Positions 10,910 to 22,304 of a stretch of DNA of 64,000 nt are shown piece after piece. The stretch is taken from the NCBI GenBank assembly GCA_034231615.1, contig CM067322.1, positions 100,707,087 to 100,771,086 on the forward strand, written 5' to 3'. The first letter of the stretch is position 1; the number at the start of each line of letters is the position of its first letter. This DNA is from Meghimatium bilineatum. Its lineage: Eukaryota; Mollusca; Gastropoda; Stylommatophora; Philomycidae. The position numbers were made by a program, and so were the translations under genes. The notes below the pieces were generated by a model. It had not been told where the DNA came from. It did not search any database and saw only the letters and a list, made by a program, of their open reading frames with translations.

Positions 10910-12210
10910 CATACTTTACTAGGCACATTTTAGCGACCTGTTGAAGTCATTAAATTATTACCATAATATTGATCTTACGATACAGTCAAACGATTGTGTG
11001 CAAATGATACTACCATCATGTGATGGAACATGGGCTTTTGTTCCAGTATATCTTTGTTATGACTGCATCACAGTTTCATTATTTTCGTGCACGTAAGTTC
11101 TTTTGTTATACCGTTTTACAGTAGTCACGCTTAACGTATTATATGAACTGCAAAAACTCGTTAGGTTTGTGTTTTTAATTTTTTGAAATAGTTGTGTCTC
11201 ATTCACATCCATATGTTTCTTTAACATGAATTCGTTGAAAACATTTGTTTAAACTCCGAACGTTACTACTTGTCCGCATGTCTAGAATAACGTTGATGTT
11301 AATATTAACTAGAATAACATTGATGTTAATATTAACTAGAATAACATTGATGTTAATATTAACCGATATTAATAAATTTTAATGTGGTAAGTATTAAAGA
11401 GAAAAGGGGTTGTGTTTTTTTTCTAGTGGTTTCTCAAAAACGTTAGCAGTTTTTAGTCACGAAACTAGTGCTGTTATAACGTAATGAGTTGGCAACACTG
11501 CAGCAAACGTTGTCTTACAGACTCAGTAAAACCTGCAATTCACTTTGTAAAGTATATGTGACCCTAACAGGAAGAATAGCTCGTGTTTTCAATGTGTGTT
11601 TGTTATTGTTTTTCTTGGAAAAAATGTATAGGTGAGTACTTGTTCCTTTTTTAATGAAACCGACAGTATGGCTTGGAATTTTTGTACACCAAGCTGTTTG
11701 CATAATTTCAGTTCTTGATGATAATAGCTTGATGTACGACAACTCCCGGCTAGACTACCAAAATTAAATGTTTTTGTTTGATGTGCTAAACATCGTTTAT
11801 CAATGAGGCTATGAAGAAGCGATCGAGATTCAGTGAACGTTTTCAGAAGGTTCATTCTGATCAATGTAGCAAAATGTCACGTATTTTCAAAGGGAAAAAC
11901 GTAATGAGCAACAACAAAAAATGCAAATTGTGTTTGTCTCGACTTCAAGGCATAATGAAACAGAGCCGTAGATATAGTCTCCTCAAGATGGGGGTTGGGC
12001 ACCAACAAGATGGGCGTTGGGCACCAACATTTTTTCTAAAAGCAGTCATTTGTATGATTTCGTGTGTCGGATGCCCTGTTTTAATTTTTGATTGAAAATT
12101 TGATAATTTATGTGCGAGAAATTGCACTAAGGGAGGAGCTTTTTTTGTTGTTGTTGTCTTTTGGCTTTTAACTTACATTTGGCCAAGTTTCTAGTACTAA
12201 AAGCAATGTT
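10910..12210. other. No gene seen; small 27-bp triplicate
   Basis: Mostly unique AT-rich sequence. At 11283-11363 three copies of a 27-bp unit (contains TAACATTGATGTTAATATTAA). Near 11985-12030 a short direct repeat of GATGGGGGTTGGGCACCAAC. The overlapping ORFs on both strands (11515-12127) show no family features. Confidence 0.45.
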
Positions 12211-12214
12211 CGGA

Positions 12215-12560
12215 TTTTCTAAGGAAGAAGTCACATGTTCGTGGAGGGAAACGAACGAGACGACAAATTAGCTAGCCTCGCCACTACAGCAGATGGTCAA
12301 CGTATGGACCCAGCAGACATACTCATTGCTCTTCGTGAGTCCTCATGATCAGAGGATTTTGTGATGAATGAGCATGAGACAATATCAAGGATGGGCGTGG
12401 CCCGAAGAGAACCCCCTGACAAAGAGTTCAAAAAGAGCAGTGAACCAACATAGAACCGGTACCATCGGCCGTTATACCCTAAGAGATTTACTGAAGCAGA
12501 GATCTGTGCACCTATGGAGGTGACCGGTGTGCGAAGAGGATAATCAACAGACCTAATACC
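12215..12560 (+). pseudogene. I-type LINE, RNase H end and C-terminal tail, broken
   Basis: Translation in pieces gives a remnant of the RNase H GNERAD.LA block (NERDDKLASLATT), MDPADILIALRESS, and the tail motif that ends in a Cys-rich block in intact relatives at 36291-37015 and 62190-62540. Internal stops and frameshifts are present. The sequence changes abruptly to another RT family at about 12560. Confidence 0.7.
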
Positions 12561-13460
12561 TGATTTATTTAGTATTGCAATGGATTGGGTCATGCAAATT
12601 GCACAGCCGATAAAGATCGTGGTATCGAGTAGCTTGGAAATAAAAGTCTGGAAGATATCGACTTTGCCGACGACCTAGCGTTACTTAGCTCAACTCACGA
12701 AGATGCCCAAGAAAAAACAAACAGCCTGCAATTATTCTCTGCACAACTTGGGCTTGAAATCAACACATCCAAAACAAAAATATTTGACCTTACCAACAAA
12801 CCAACGGACATCAAACTAAACGACAACACTCTTGAAAAAGTCAACAACTTCACATTCCCAGCAGGCTATCAACAACAGGAGATTTATCAACAGAAATATC
12901 ACACCGTATTGCACTGGCTGATAACTCATTCAATAAACTATAAAATATCTGGCATCCAAAAACACTAAGAAATAACACAAAATTCAAAATCTTCAACTCC
13001 TGCATAATTCCAACATTAACATATGGATACGAAAGTTGGAAAGCAACATCAAAATTAGAGCAAAGACTAAACACCTTTGATAATAAATGTCTTAGAAGGC
13101 TACTGAACATACGTTGGGCAGACTTCAAATGAAACACAGTTGTCACACAAGAATCATAACAAGAATATGTATCCACCTATATTAGAAAGCGTCGTTGGAA
13201 TTACATCGGACACGCGCAATGAATGGATACCGAAAGACTTCCCTGTCAAGATTTGATGTGGTCACCAAAGGGACAAGAGAAAACGAGGAAGACGAAAAGA
13301 AACTTTACGTAGAACTATTACAAGAGAATGTTTCACCATCGGTATCAGAAACAATGAAGACTTAAAACAAATTGCAATGAAACGAGAGACATGGAAATCT
13401 ATGACATCCGTCTTATGTGCCGTCTTTGACTCTAGAGGAATAACTAACTAATTCATGATT
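12560..13460 (+). pseudogene. LINE reverse transcriptase, 5'-truncated and decayed
   Basis: Starts inside the RT palm (FSIAMDWVM), followed by DFADDLALLSSTHEDAQEKT (the catalytic ADD box), FSAQLGLEINTSKTKI, FKIFNSCIIPTLTYGYESWK, and the C-terminal ETWKSMTSVLC. The frame is kept to about 12880, then breaks several times. The 3' end is GAATAACTAACTAATTC, a short (TAAC) tail as in the family members at 47343 and 54634. It joins the I-type tail at 12560 without spacer, so one element landed at the edge of the other. Confidence 0.8.
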
Positions 13461-13759
13461 ACACTTTAAAATGGATTTTTAAAAAACCTAATATTATCAA
13501 ATTTTAAAGAAATACTAATGTTGGGGTTTAAGCTGACCTTAGGGCAGCAAAATGACACACGATGGAGATACAACAAAAGATATCTGTATCATAATTGCGT
13601 TGGCATCAAGTGCGTTCAATGACCTAACAAATATCTGGAAATCATAAACAATAAGTAAATATACCAAACTACGATTGTTCAACTACAATGTGATATCTGT
13701 ATGAACATACCATTACGAAAATTGGAAAGTAACATAAACACCGGAAAAGGAATTACATT

Positions 13760-14645
13760 CATTTGAAAATACATGTCTTACAAGAGCACATGATACAAGA
13801 GACATTACATGACTACAACACGTCTATATCGATCGGAGGTCGCCCTATTTGCAACTTGCGTTTCGCTGATGATATTGATCTTATAGCTGGGTCAGAACAA
13901 TCATTGCAAGAATTAACATTAAAGTTAGAAAAAGTTACCAGCAAGTACGGAATGGAAATCAATTCAGATAAGAGCAAAATCTTGGTAAACAGCAGAGACA
14001 CAGAAAACCAGACTAATATCATGATGAATGGACATAAGCTTGAAGAGGTGAATACCTTCAAATACCTCGGATCCAGTATATGCAGCGATGGTAAATGCAA
14101 AGCAGAACTAAAAATAAGGCTGGAGATGGCTTTAGCGTCCTTGTCAAGGCTAACTGTGATTTGGAAAAGCAACAGTGTTGGAGTGAAAATCAAACTGTAT
14201 AGGTCGCTGGTGCTTTCCGTTGTGTTGTATGGTTGTGAGAGTTGGACACTCACTGCGGACATGGAGAGAAGATTACAGGCTTTCGAGTATAAATGGTACA
14301 GAAGAATTCTACGAATTTCCTATAGGGAACATAAGACCAATGTGTACGTAAGAAATAAAGTAGAGATGTGTGCAGGTGTCCATGAGCCATTGCTTTCAAT
14401 AGTGAAACGACGAAAACTAGCATGGTTCGGACATGTATGCAGGCACGATTCCTTGTCAAAAACAATACTGCAGGGAACTGTCGAGGGTGGAAGAAGCAGA
14501 GGAGGACAAATAAAGACATGGACAGACAACATCAAGGAATGGACAGGGCTAGATATTTCCACACTCATCCGCATCGCTGAGGATAGAATTCGCTGGATGA
14601 CTCTGTGTGCTGAAGCTTCCAATGTGGTACCCCTACGATCCTGAA
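13760..14645 (+). pseudogene. LINE reverse transcriptase, 3' half with open frame
   Basis: One open frame of about 290 residues covers RT from the catalytic box to the C-terminus. It shows ICNLRFADDIDLIAGSEQSL (FADD in place of YADD), YGMEINSDKSKIL, FKYLGSSICSDGKCKAE, LYGCESWTL, RRILRISYREHKTNVYVRNK, RKLAWFGHVCRHDSLSKTIL, and ends VVPLRS-stop. The 5' part of ORF2 (endonuclease and fingers) is absent, so the copy is truncated. Its open frame suggests it is younger than its neighbours. Decayed relatives lie at 39310-39540 (+) and 55430-55577 (-). Confidence 0.88.
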
Positions 14646-14649
14646 GGGT

Positions 14650-16020
14650 TATGGTTTTATTGATTGATTGACATGTCTTAGAAGAATCTTAACATATGTC
14701 TTAGACATATCTTCTTCTTCTTCAGCGTTCGCTCTCAAATAACCACAACGAATATTTCGTGTGATTTCCGCCAGGGAGCGTGAAGTACGTTGTGCTGCAA
14801 GTTCGGCAGTAAAACTGTGATTATTTCCATCCCGGTTGGCCACTTGTGGCCAGGACGTCCAAGGTCCAGCACATCCGTTTTCGTCATTCCTTTATTTCGG
14901 GTTTGGTCCCTAGTCCGTGACAGCCTGTGTATCTGTCGCCGGGCATGCTGGTGTGTAGTGCCTCTTCGCCAAGACGCTTGTCGAGCGCGTCTATCTGGCA
15001 CGAGGTGTTCCACCGTCTATAAACCCATCTCGTGCAATTGGACGAACTCTGCCTGTGTCCATAGGGTACTGAACCTTCTCTCATCCGCGAGCCTGGTTCC
15101 GTATGAGGAAGAACTCAACAGAGGAGTTGGACCCTGGCTCTTTCGCCCTCTTAGCCGAGGTGTCATTCACCGACATCGTGTACCCCTTGTCCAAGTTCGA
15201 GTCTCACACCACGCGTTTGAGAGCAAGGCGTTCTCGAGCTGAGCGACCTTGTCCCAATAGCGCCTGAGCCAATCAGGTACTGAACACTTTCTCTCTGCAA
15301 GTGTATTTCCGGTATAGGAAAGCTTGACAATAGAGTTGGGCCAGGGCTAAATCGTTGTCCCTTTTGTGCCTGAGCCCATCAGGTACTGAACCTTTTCTCT
15401 CTGCAAGTGTATTTCCGGTATCGGAAATCTTGACAGTAGAGTTGGTTTTGGTCTTCTTGCTTTTCCGAGCGCCCACGATTGGGTCTGGGTCTCTGCTTAT
15501 AAGGATCACAGGTAACTAGAAGCTCGTCTCGAGCTAACAGAGCTTATAGTTCCCCTTTCCTAGGAACTTTTCACTTTTAATTTGCAGTTCGCGCTGCCCT
15601 CTGGTGCTGTTCTGCCCTTTCATTGTACTCATTATGACATATATTTGTTTCTTTCAATGCAATCACCTTTACGTGCCTTTTACATTGGCCGCCCCTCCAA
15701 TGTTCTGACTGGACTTACGGGCGTGACTGTATGTCGACAGTGTCTCTGTATGTGGTGATGCAAATGGTGTCGGAGATATTGTATGTCTCTTTTGCAGTCA
15801 AATCTATTTCCATCTGCTTCCTCCACATTCTCGGACATGATCCCCAAATGATTTGGCCAGAATCAGCTCGAGCTGCTGTTTTCTGTTACCAGGGTGCACC
15901 GCGAGGAGGTACATTTGGGATCTTGGTTATCTGCCAACCCTGGGTCCACCTAGAGCATTGCGTTCCCTTTGCACCCCCTCTTAAATATTGATTGGTAAGT
16001 GTTTAAGTCTAACAAGAAAG
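14650..16020. other. Unassigned region with imperfect ~70-bp repeats and a dispersed-repeat head
   Basis: At 14713-14745 the TTC-rich head plus AGCGTTCGCTCTCAAA resembles the dispersed element at 1241. From about 15064 to 15460 a block beginning GGTACTGAAC and containing TATTTCCGGTAT and GAGTTGG recurs three times (about 15066, 15278, 15382), with GC content above that of the surroundings. Overlapping ORFs on both strands match nothing I know. It could be an unknown mobile element or decayed gene. Confidence 0.4.
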
Positions 16021-16029
16021 ACAACGTAT

Positions 16030-16185
16030 ATCTGACATGTACTTAGAATGAATGAAAACAGACTCCCACTATAAGCATTAAAATGGGTACCAGATATCAA
16101 AAGAAAAAGAGGAAGACTAAGAGAGATTCTTCGCAGAACAACCATCAAAGACTATGGGCTCAACAACATGCAAGAATTACACATT
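16030..16185 (+). pseudogene. LINE reverse transcriptase C-terminal scrap
   Basis: Fragments read HVLRMNENRLPL, KWVPDIKRKRGRLREILRRT and DYGLNNMQEL. This is the same tail as at 1851-2190 (WTPDGKKRK.GRPKTTIRRT), with stops. Only the last 50 codons or so survive. Confidence 0.7.
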
Positions 16186-16189
16186 AGTA

Positions 16190-16945
16190 ACATCACATCG
16201 CTCGGTATGGAGGAGCTGGTTTCTGCCACTATGCCACCGCAATCGATCGCTGAAAGAACATTGGTAGATAGAAGAATTATTTGATAGCAGTGAGATGTCT
16301 GTGACAACCATACTCGATTTTTTCAGTGAACTGAACAATGTCCATGATTGGCCACCACATGGGATTGACTGTATATCTAAAACAGAAAGGTGGTGTCCAA
16401 TGTTTTGAGAATTCACTGAGTTGTTCACGAACAACCGGTGACAAAAAAGATTATGGGTGGTTTCCACGGATCTGTGGTAAAGAGTAAGAATTATGAAATA
16501 AAATATGGGATTATGGTGGACTGTTGGGGGGGGGGGGGGGTTGGTAGCGAGTGGGTTGGGTATGGGTTGTTGCTCTTTAAAATCTATATGGAAGGGGGCG
16601 GTAGCAGGAATAAGTTTGAGAAACACTGGTGTAGAGACGTGACTTAATTCTACTCGGGTTTTCCTTCTCGTCCTCAACGAAGAAGTAGGCAGAGAACCAC
16701 TCATATCAAGTAATCTAGTATCTTCAAGTGATAATCTCCTTGTCACTATGAAATTATTCACTTTGTAAGCAAGATGTTATGATTTGGATTCTAACCAACG
16801 ACCACAGGAGCGCAAGTCAAGCGGTTTAACTGATACACCAGGCACACCCCCCCCCTGTTGTCAGATAAACCACATTGCATATAACCTCGTCCATCAAAAG
16901 TGATTATGACCATTTGTTACATCCACTTTATGGCATTCAGTTAGA
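16190..16945. other. No gene seen; poly-G and poly-C tracts
   Basis: AT-rich sequence with a G-run at 16527-16540 and a C-run at about 16849-16856. A minus-strand ORF (16177-16761) has no recognisable domain. Confidence 0.4.
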
Positions 16946-16949
16946 GCGT

Positions 16950-17768
16950 GTATGTAGAACGCCAGGCGGTATGGCTAGAACGAAATAACTTAAATAATTT
17001 GAAATATGCGGATGACACAGTTCTGACAGTTCTGAAGACCAATATTTCATTCATGTAGTCATTACAGAAAGTAAAGAGAAATGCCTCTTCCTAAATATCA
17101 AGAAAACAGAAGTAATGTTGATTAAGTTTCAAAATACCACATCTTGTAAGATCAAAGTGAATGATACAGTATTAAAACAGGTCCACCAATTGAAATATGT
17201 ACGTACAATGATTACAGCATATGGAAGAAGTTCAACAGAAACAAGAAGCAGAATAGGGCAAGCAAAAACAATATTCAGAAAAATGAAAAATATATTTTTT
17301 AATATGGTCTTGCCATTAGAGATGAGAGAGTTCTTCTGTGCTATATAACTCCTATACTAACATATGGGTGCGAGTCTTGGACTTTAAACAAACTGGAAAG
17401 GGGGAAATTAGAGGCAATAGAGATGTGGTTCTACAGAAGAATGCTGCGAATGCAATGGACTGCCAGAAAAACTAATGTGGAGTTGTTGAATGAGTCAAAT
17501 GTGAAACTGGCCTTAATCAACAATATAAGAAAAAAACAATCTTAATTGTTTGGCCACCTCATGAGACTGGGAGGATTAGAGAACATAGTCACAACAGGTA
17601 AGATTGAAGATAACAGAAAACAGAGGGCGACAACATGAGAAAATATTAAACAGTTTGACAACCTGGTACGGCAGGGAAACAACAACAACCATCTTGATAC
17701 ATAATGCTAGAGATAGAGAGCTTTTCTGCTTACGCCAGATGGTATGGCCCCTGATGATGATGACTTCG
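16950..17768 (+). pseudogene. LINE reverse transcriptase, truncated, with GAT-repeat tail
   Basis: Pieces in several frames: NLKYADDTVLTVL (catalytic YADD), [58 protein letters not shown] and LENIVTTGKIE. The end CCCTGATGATGATGA is the same 3' terminus and GAT tail as the copy at 29810-30850. This copy is the more decayed of the two. Confidence 0.83.
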
Positions 17769-17771
17769 TAA

Positions 17772-17985
17772 TACGTGTTTTCCGATGGTCTTAGGTGAAC
17801 CCTGTCAGAGGGACATTCGACCACCACCTTAGGTAAACCCTGTCAGAGAGACATTCGACCACCACATGGTCTTAGGTGAACCCTGTCAGAGAGACATTCG
17901 ACGACCACATGGTCTTGGGTGAACCTTGTCATAGGGAAAGTCGACCACCACATGGTCTTAGGTGAACCCAGTCAGAGAGACATTC
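17772..17985. repeat. Minisatellite, 43-bp unit, left part (split by LTR insertion)
   Basis: Unit contains CTTAGGTGAACCCTGTCAGA and GACATTCGACCACCACATGG. About five copies lie here. The array resumes at 19545-19605 with the same unit, after an inserted 1559-bp segment. Confidence 0.88.
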
Positions 17986-19544
17986 TGTAACAGTAACATG
18001 GTCTGCACCTATGTGTGACAGAAACAACGTGTTACCTAAAACATATAGCTGACTGTCTGTTCTGGACAGACTAGTGTGACATAAAGAAGATCTGCAGTGT
18101 CACAATAATTTGCGACGGAAGAAAATGCCTTTTAGGACTTACTGGAATACTGGTGCTGTGACCAGGTCTAAATCTGTGTAATACTGCTCGACATCAATCA
18201 GTTAACCAAAGCAATCCTTCACAAGAATATGAGGTTTATTTACACAAGTTGATATACATCAATTAATAGCATCAGACTCATAAGAGAGGTAAATAAACAC
18301 TAGACACAAGTCCTAATCTAGTCTTATTCGAGTCCGTCCTCAACTCTGCTGACTAATCCTAAATTATCTGCAACTGGGCAATAATATAACCATCTCAGAT
18401 TACAAATTACGCTAACACATCCAGGAATTGCTTCACTCGGGTTATAAGCTAAGTCTTAGAGAGTATACCGACTAACTCTCTGGCTATCTATCTTCGTCTT
18501 TCCTGGGAGATCGAAGACTCTGACTATCTCAGCTGCGAGACTAAACTGAGACTTGTCTCTCCGGGGAGACAAGTACTGACTGTATGAGACAAGCCTGATA
18601 GAGACTGGCTCTAACCTGGGAACTGACTCCGGGGACTGCTCCTGGGGACTCTGCAGACTAATCCTCCAAGCTAAGTCTTTCTAACTTATCTCTCTCCTCC
18701 TAAAAAACTTCCGCCAATCAGAACTTATGGTTTTCTGTCTCCGCCCATCCTCTTCCGTTTCGACGACACGCATACCCTTCTCGGGAACTGTCATCTACGT
18801 TATCCCCTGTAAAAACTCCTGTATGCGTTTATTATACCATGCGTAACGTTAGATATTCCTCTCTGGTAAGAGGCTATGCCCCTAGCGTTACGCAACTTAA
18901 CGTCTTGCCAATTCTATTGTCTGGTTGTTGTGCGTATCCACAATTTCAGTCGGACTCTGTGTGCGTTTGTAGACACTCGTCTTATCCTAGTCCAAACATC
19001 CCATTGTCCTTCCTGAGGTAGTAAAAAGTAAAGTAACCCATAGCATTTATTAATGCCGTAGGGGTGTGAGATGTTAGCGATCTCACATTTCACAGGCTCT
19101 GCAAATGATGGCGGTAGCCATCTCCTCTCCCTCGCAGTCTTTACTTCCCGGATTAATCAGGCACCCATTTAAGGCTGGGTCGACCTGGGAGTATGGTATA
19201 GTATAGTACTTCCTGAGGTATGGTATAGTAGCGTCACAATAGTTTTTTCTGCTTCTGTAGTTTCGTCGTGTCTGCCTCCCGTGTCCGAGTGCGTAAGATG
19301 CAGACTTGTGATAAATAATATTGCCTTTAGCTAAAGCGTACTAGCTTGTCTCAGACTTTCTGTCTGACATGTGCGCGAACAACTCGTCTGCAATTTAAAG
19401 TATTTGTACCAACATTTACACAAGAGCAAAACATTCAATGTGTTGCATTTCACGCAGTCCATCTCTTGCTATCTGTGAAGGATTCTCACTTCTTAAAGTG
19501 AAACCCCCTGCCTGTGAAGGGTTTCGCAACCAGATACCATCACA
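17986..19544. mobile_element. Candidate solo LTR (1559 bp, TG...CA, 4-bp target duplication)
   Basis: The segment starts TGTAACAGTAAC and ends ATACCATCACA, interrupts the 43-bp minisatellite exactly, and is bordered on both sides by ATTC. Joining the flanks restores a normal unit (GACATTCGACC), so ATTC is a 4-bp target-site duplication. TG...CA ends with 4-5 bp duplications are typical of LTR retrotransposons (Ty3 and BEL types). No gag or pol frame is seen, so a solo LTR left by recombination is the simplest reading. The strand cannot be decided. An unknown DNA transposon is possible because the ends are TGT and ACA. Confidence 0.65.
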
Positions 19545-19605
19545 ATTCGACCACCACATGGTTTTAGGTGAACCCTGTCAGAGAGACATTCGACCACCAA
19601 ATGGG
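19545..19605. repeat. Minisatellite, 43-bp unit, right part
   Basis: Resumption of the array at 17772-17985 beyond the candidate LTR: one and a half units beginning ATTCGACCACCACATGG. Confidence 0.85.
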
Positions 19606-19627
19606 TCGTGACTCACAGGCGGAGCCA

Positions 19628-19797
19628 CTGTTCTAAATGATCATGTCACAGCAACAGAAGATTTTCTAAATGATCGTGTCACAGCAACAGAAGATTTTCT
19701 AAATGATCATGTCACAGCAACAGAAGATTTTCTAAATGATCGTTTCACAGCAGTAGAAGATTTTCTAAATGATCATGTCACAGCAACAGAAGATTTT
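19628..19797. repeat. Minisatellite, 33-bp unit, about 5 copies
   Basis: Unit contains AAATGATCATGTCACAGCAA and CAGAAGATTTTCT. Copies alternate GATCATG and GATCGTG. Confidence 0.88.
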
Positions 19798-19799
19798 CG

Positions 19800-20570
19800 T
19801 TGTCGCCTTCCTATTTTATCGTCCATAGTGTTACTAAGCAACGCCGCCCCCTCCGCAGGCAGATAATGCTTCCAGATAACTCGAGTTTCAGCAGTGCTGT
19901 CCCAGTTTTTGGGGAGTCTAAGTAGAAATCTATCATTGAACACTTACAGATGTCTTTGTCTTTAAGCTGCTGCATTTCTAATTTTTTTAAGTTGCAATTT
20001 GTGGTATACTACACTACGCCCTGTAGCTCTGTGTCGGGAAGCTACTTCCCATGTGAAATGTAGCTATGTTTGGTGCAGCTACTTCTCATGTGAAATGTAG
20101 CATAACCAACTCCACACAGCATGGACTATAAGAAGTTACTGTATTCATTGTATAAATGTGCATAATTAGTTAAATGACTTAGACAGCATGTAACTAGTGA
20201 AATGACTTTGATATCATTTGAGTGTTGACAAACTGGATTCATCTTGCATGCATCATATTGCATTAACTTTCTGTATTTGAATATTTCAGAACTAAATAAC
20301 TTGTATGAAACTGTAGACACACGTTGACATCTGAATAAAGGAAAATTAATACACGATTACTGGGAATATATTCATTAGAAACATACACATAAAAGGAGGC
20401 AGATACAATTCTATAATGTTACATCGTTTAGAATTTTCAATCACCAAAATCTATTGAGATTTCAAAATAAAGAAAAGATTGGTTCACTCAAGACTCTTCA
20501 CGTTTTATCTTCAAACATAGTCAGCTCTGAGAAACAAAAACCTCAATCTCTCGCCACAAAATATAACTCA
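19800..20570. other. 5' flank of gene B
   Basis: AT-rich sequence upstream of the first supported ATG of gene B. A short direct repeat around GCTACTTCCCATGTGAAATG (20040-20100) is present. The reading frame of exon 1 stays open upstream to a TAG at 20376 but contains no in-frame ATG there. A further upstream non-coding exon, or an upstream start exon, cannot be excluded. No TATA box is claimed. Confidence 0.4.
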
Positions 20571-21338
20571 ATGACAATCCCGCCATTTGATGAAAGTTAC
20601 GGAAGTTCAGAAAAGAACGTAATCATGAATGGAACAGTAGATAACATTAGACATAAGGCTACCGATGTAGTCAATGACCCAAGCTACAAACCCCCCAATC
20701 TGCCAAATACGGCCGAATGCAAAGAAACCACACGCCTTATTCAGAACAAAAGTGCTTCTGATTCACAAGTTTCCTTCCCCACAGTCCGATTGTGGTTTTG
20801 TTGTTCACTAATTATTGCAACGCTTGGAATGGTTTTTATCACTCTTGAATCGTTTACGTCGCAATATTTAGTTCACCGTTTCTCACAGGACCTCAACAAT
20901 AATGTCACTGTAAACCCTTCAGGCAGCGAGGGAAGCTGTGATAATTCAACAGTGAATGATAGAGGTCAAGATGACGACGTTCAAAGAAAAGCAGCGACGA
21001 CGGTTCAGTACTCTACGATCGCTTTGTGTATTCCGGTAGTCTTTGCATGCCTGTTTTCTGGGTCGTTGTCAGACTGTCTTGGAAGAAAGATTCTACTTGT
21101 CTGCACGATATCAGGAACTTTGCTCAAGACCATCATTTTATGTCTTGTTATCAAGTTTGATCTGGATGTGTGGTTGATCTACCTAGGCTCAGTCGTAGAG
21201 GGACTTCCTGGATCATTCTACGTGGTCGTTCTAGCCATCATAGCTTCCATTGCTGACATTACTCCCGACGGAGAAAACAAGGCTGTCCGTTTCGCAATTA
21301 TTCAAGCAATGACACAAGTTTGTGCAGCTCTTGGTCAG
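20571..21338 (+). CDS. SLC46A-like: Gene B exon 1 (residues 1-256)
   Basis: First supported ATG at 20571 ([11 protein letters not shown]). Residues 1-71 are polar and cytosolic. Span 1 lies about 72-92 ([11 protein letters not shown]...), followed by an external loop with N-V-T at 111 and N-S-T at 125, span 2 about 147-165, motif [11 protein letters not shown], span 3 about 174-194, span 4 about 200-226, and most of span 5. It ends CTTGGTCAG before donor GTATAA in phase 0. The upstream frame could start at a non-AUG codon or in another exon. Confidence 0.9.
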
Positions 21339-22261
21339 GTATAATCAATCAGTATTCTAGTCTATCACCTATAAACATATAACACTCTAATATTTCAGCA
21401 ATAAGCCAAAAACATTATAGGCTATAAGCAATAAATAATCAACATTCTCGTCTATCAACTATAAACAATCAATATTCTATTTTGCCAAATATAAACATGA
21501 AATATTCTAGTCTCGGAAATAAAAACAATCCTGATTTTAGATTAGCAAGGACAAACAATACAAATGATTTTCTCTCAGTTATAAACAGAATCAAATCTAT
21601 GTATGATCAGAACATGCGAATCTATGTATGATCAGAACATGCGAATCTATGTATGATCAGAACATGCGAATCTATGTATGATCAGAACATGCGAATCTAT
21701 GTATGATCAGAACATGCGAATCTATGTATGATCAGAACATGCGAATTTCCAGTGGCTACATACGGTATGGACATTAAAAAAACAGTAGCAATGAGAATTA
21801 CTGCTTTCGAAATGAGATGCCACAGAAGAATTGTACGTATGCCATGGACAACTAAAAAGACAAATCAAGAAACGTTAAGATCAATAAACGTCGAAGGGGC
21901 TGGCTCCGTAACAATATCATAACAAGAAAGCTACGTTTCTTTGAGCATGTGAAGAGACGTAACAGCATGGATAGACTAATAGCTAAAGGTAGTGTTAACT
22001 TCAACATTGAAAGAGGGTGCCCAAGACGACGATGGTGTACTGATTTATCGGATTGTTTAAACATGTCTATGACTGCGGCAGGTCAACTCGCCCAGAACGC
22101 GAAATGTTTAGAGAATCCATAAGGAAGACCACATTCTGAAAAAAATGTCACATAATGATGATTCTAGTCTCTTAACTATCAATAATTAACATTCAAATGT
22201 AGCAGTAATGAAGACACCAGGTCTTGCCACGGTGATGTTTATTTACGTCTTGTCATTACAC

Positions 22262-22304
<43 letters not shown>

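Noticed and set aside
16177-16761. 194-codon minus-strand ORF
   Set aside because: No family features and it spans a poly-G tract and unrelated sequence.
20454-20570. Gene B start at TTG 20454
   Set aside because: Non-AUG; the first in-frame ATG is 20571. An upstream exon remains possible.
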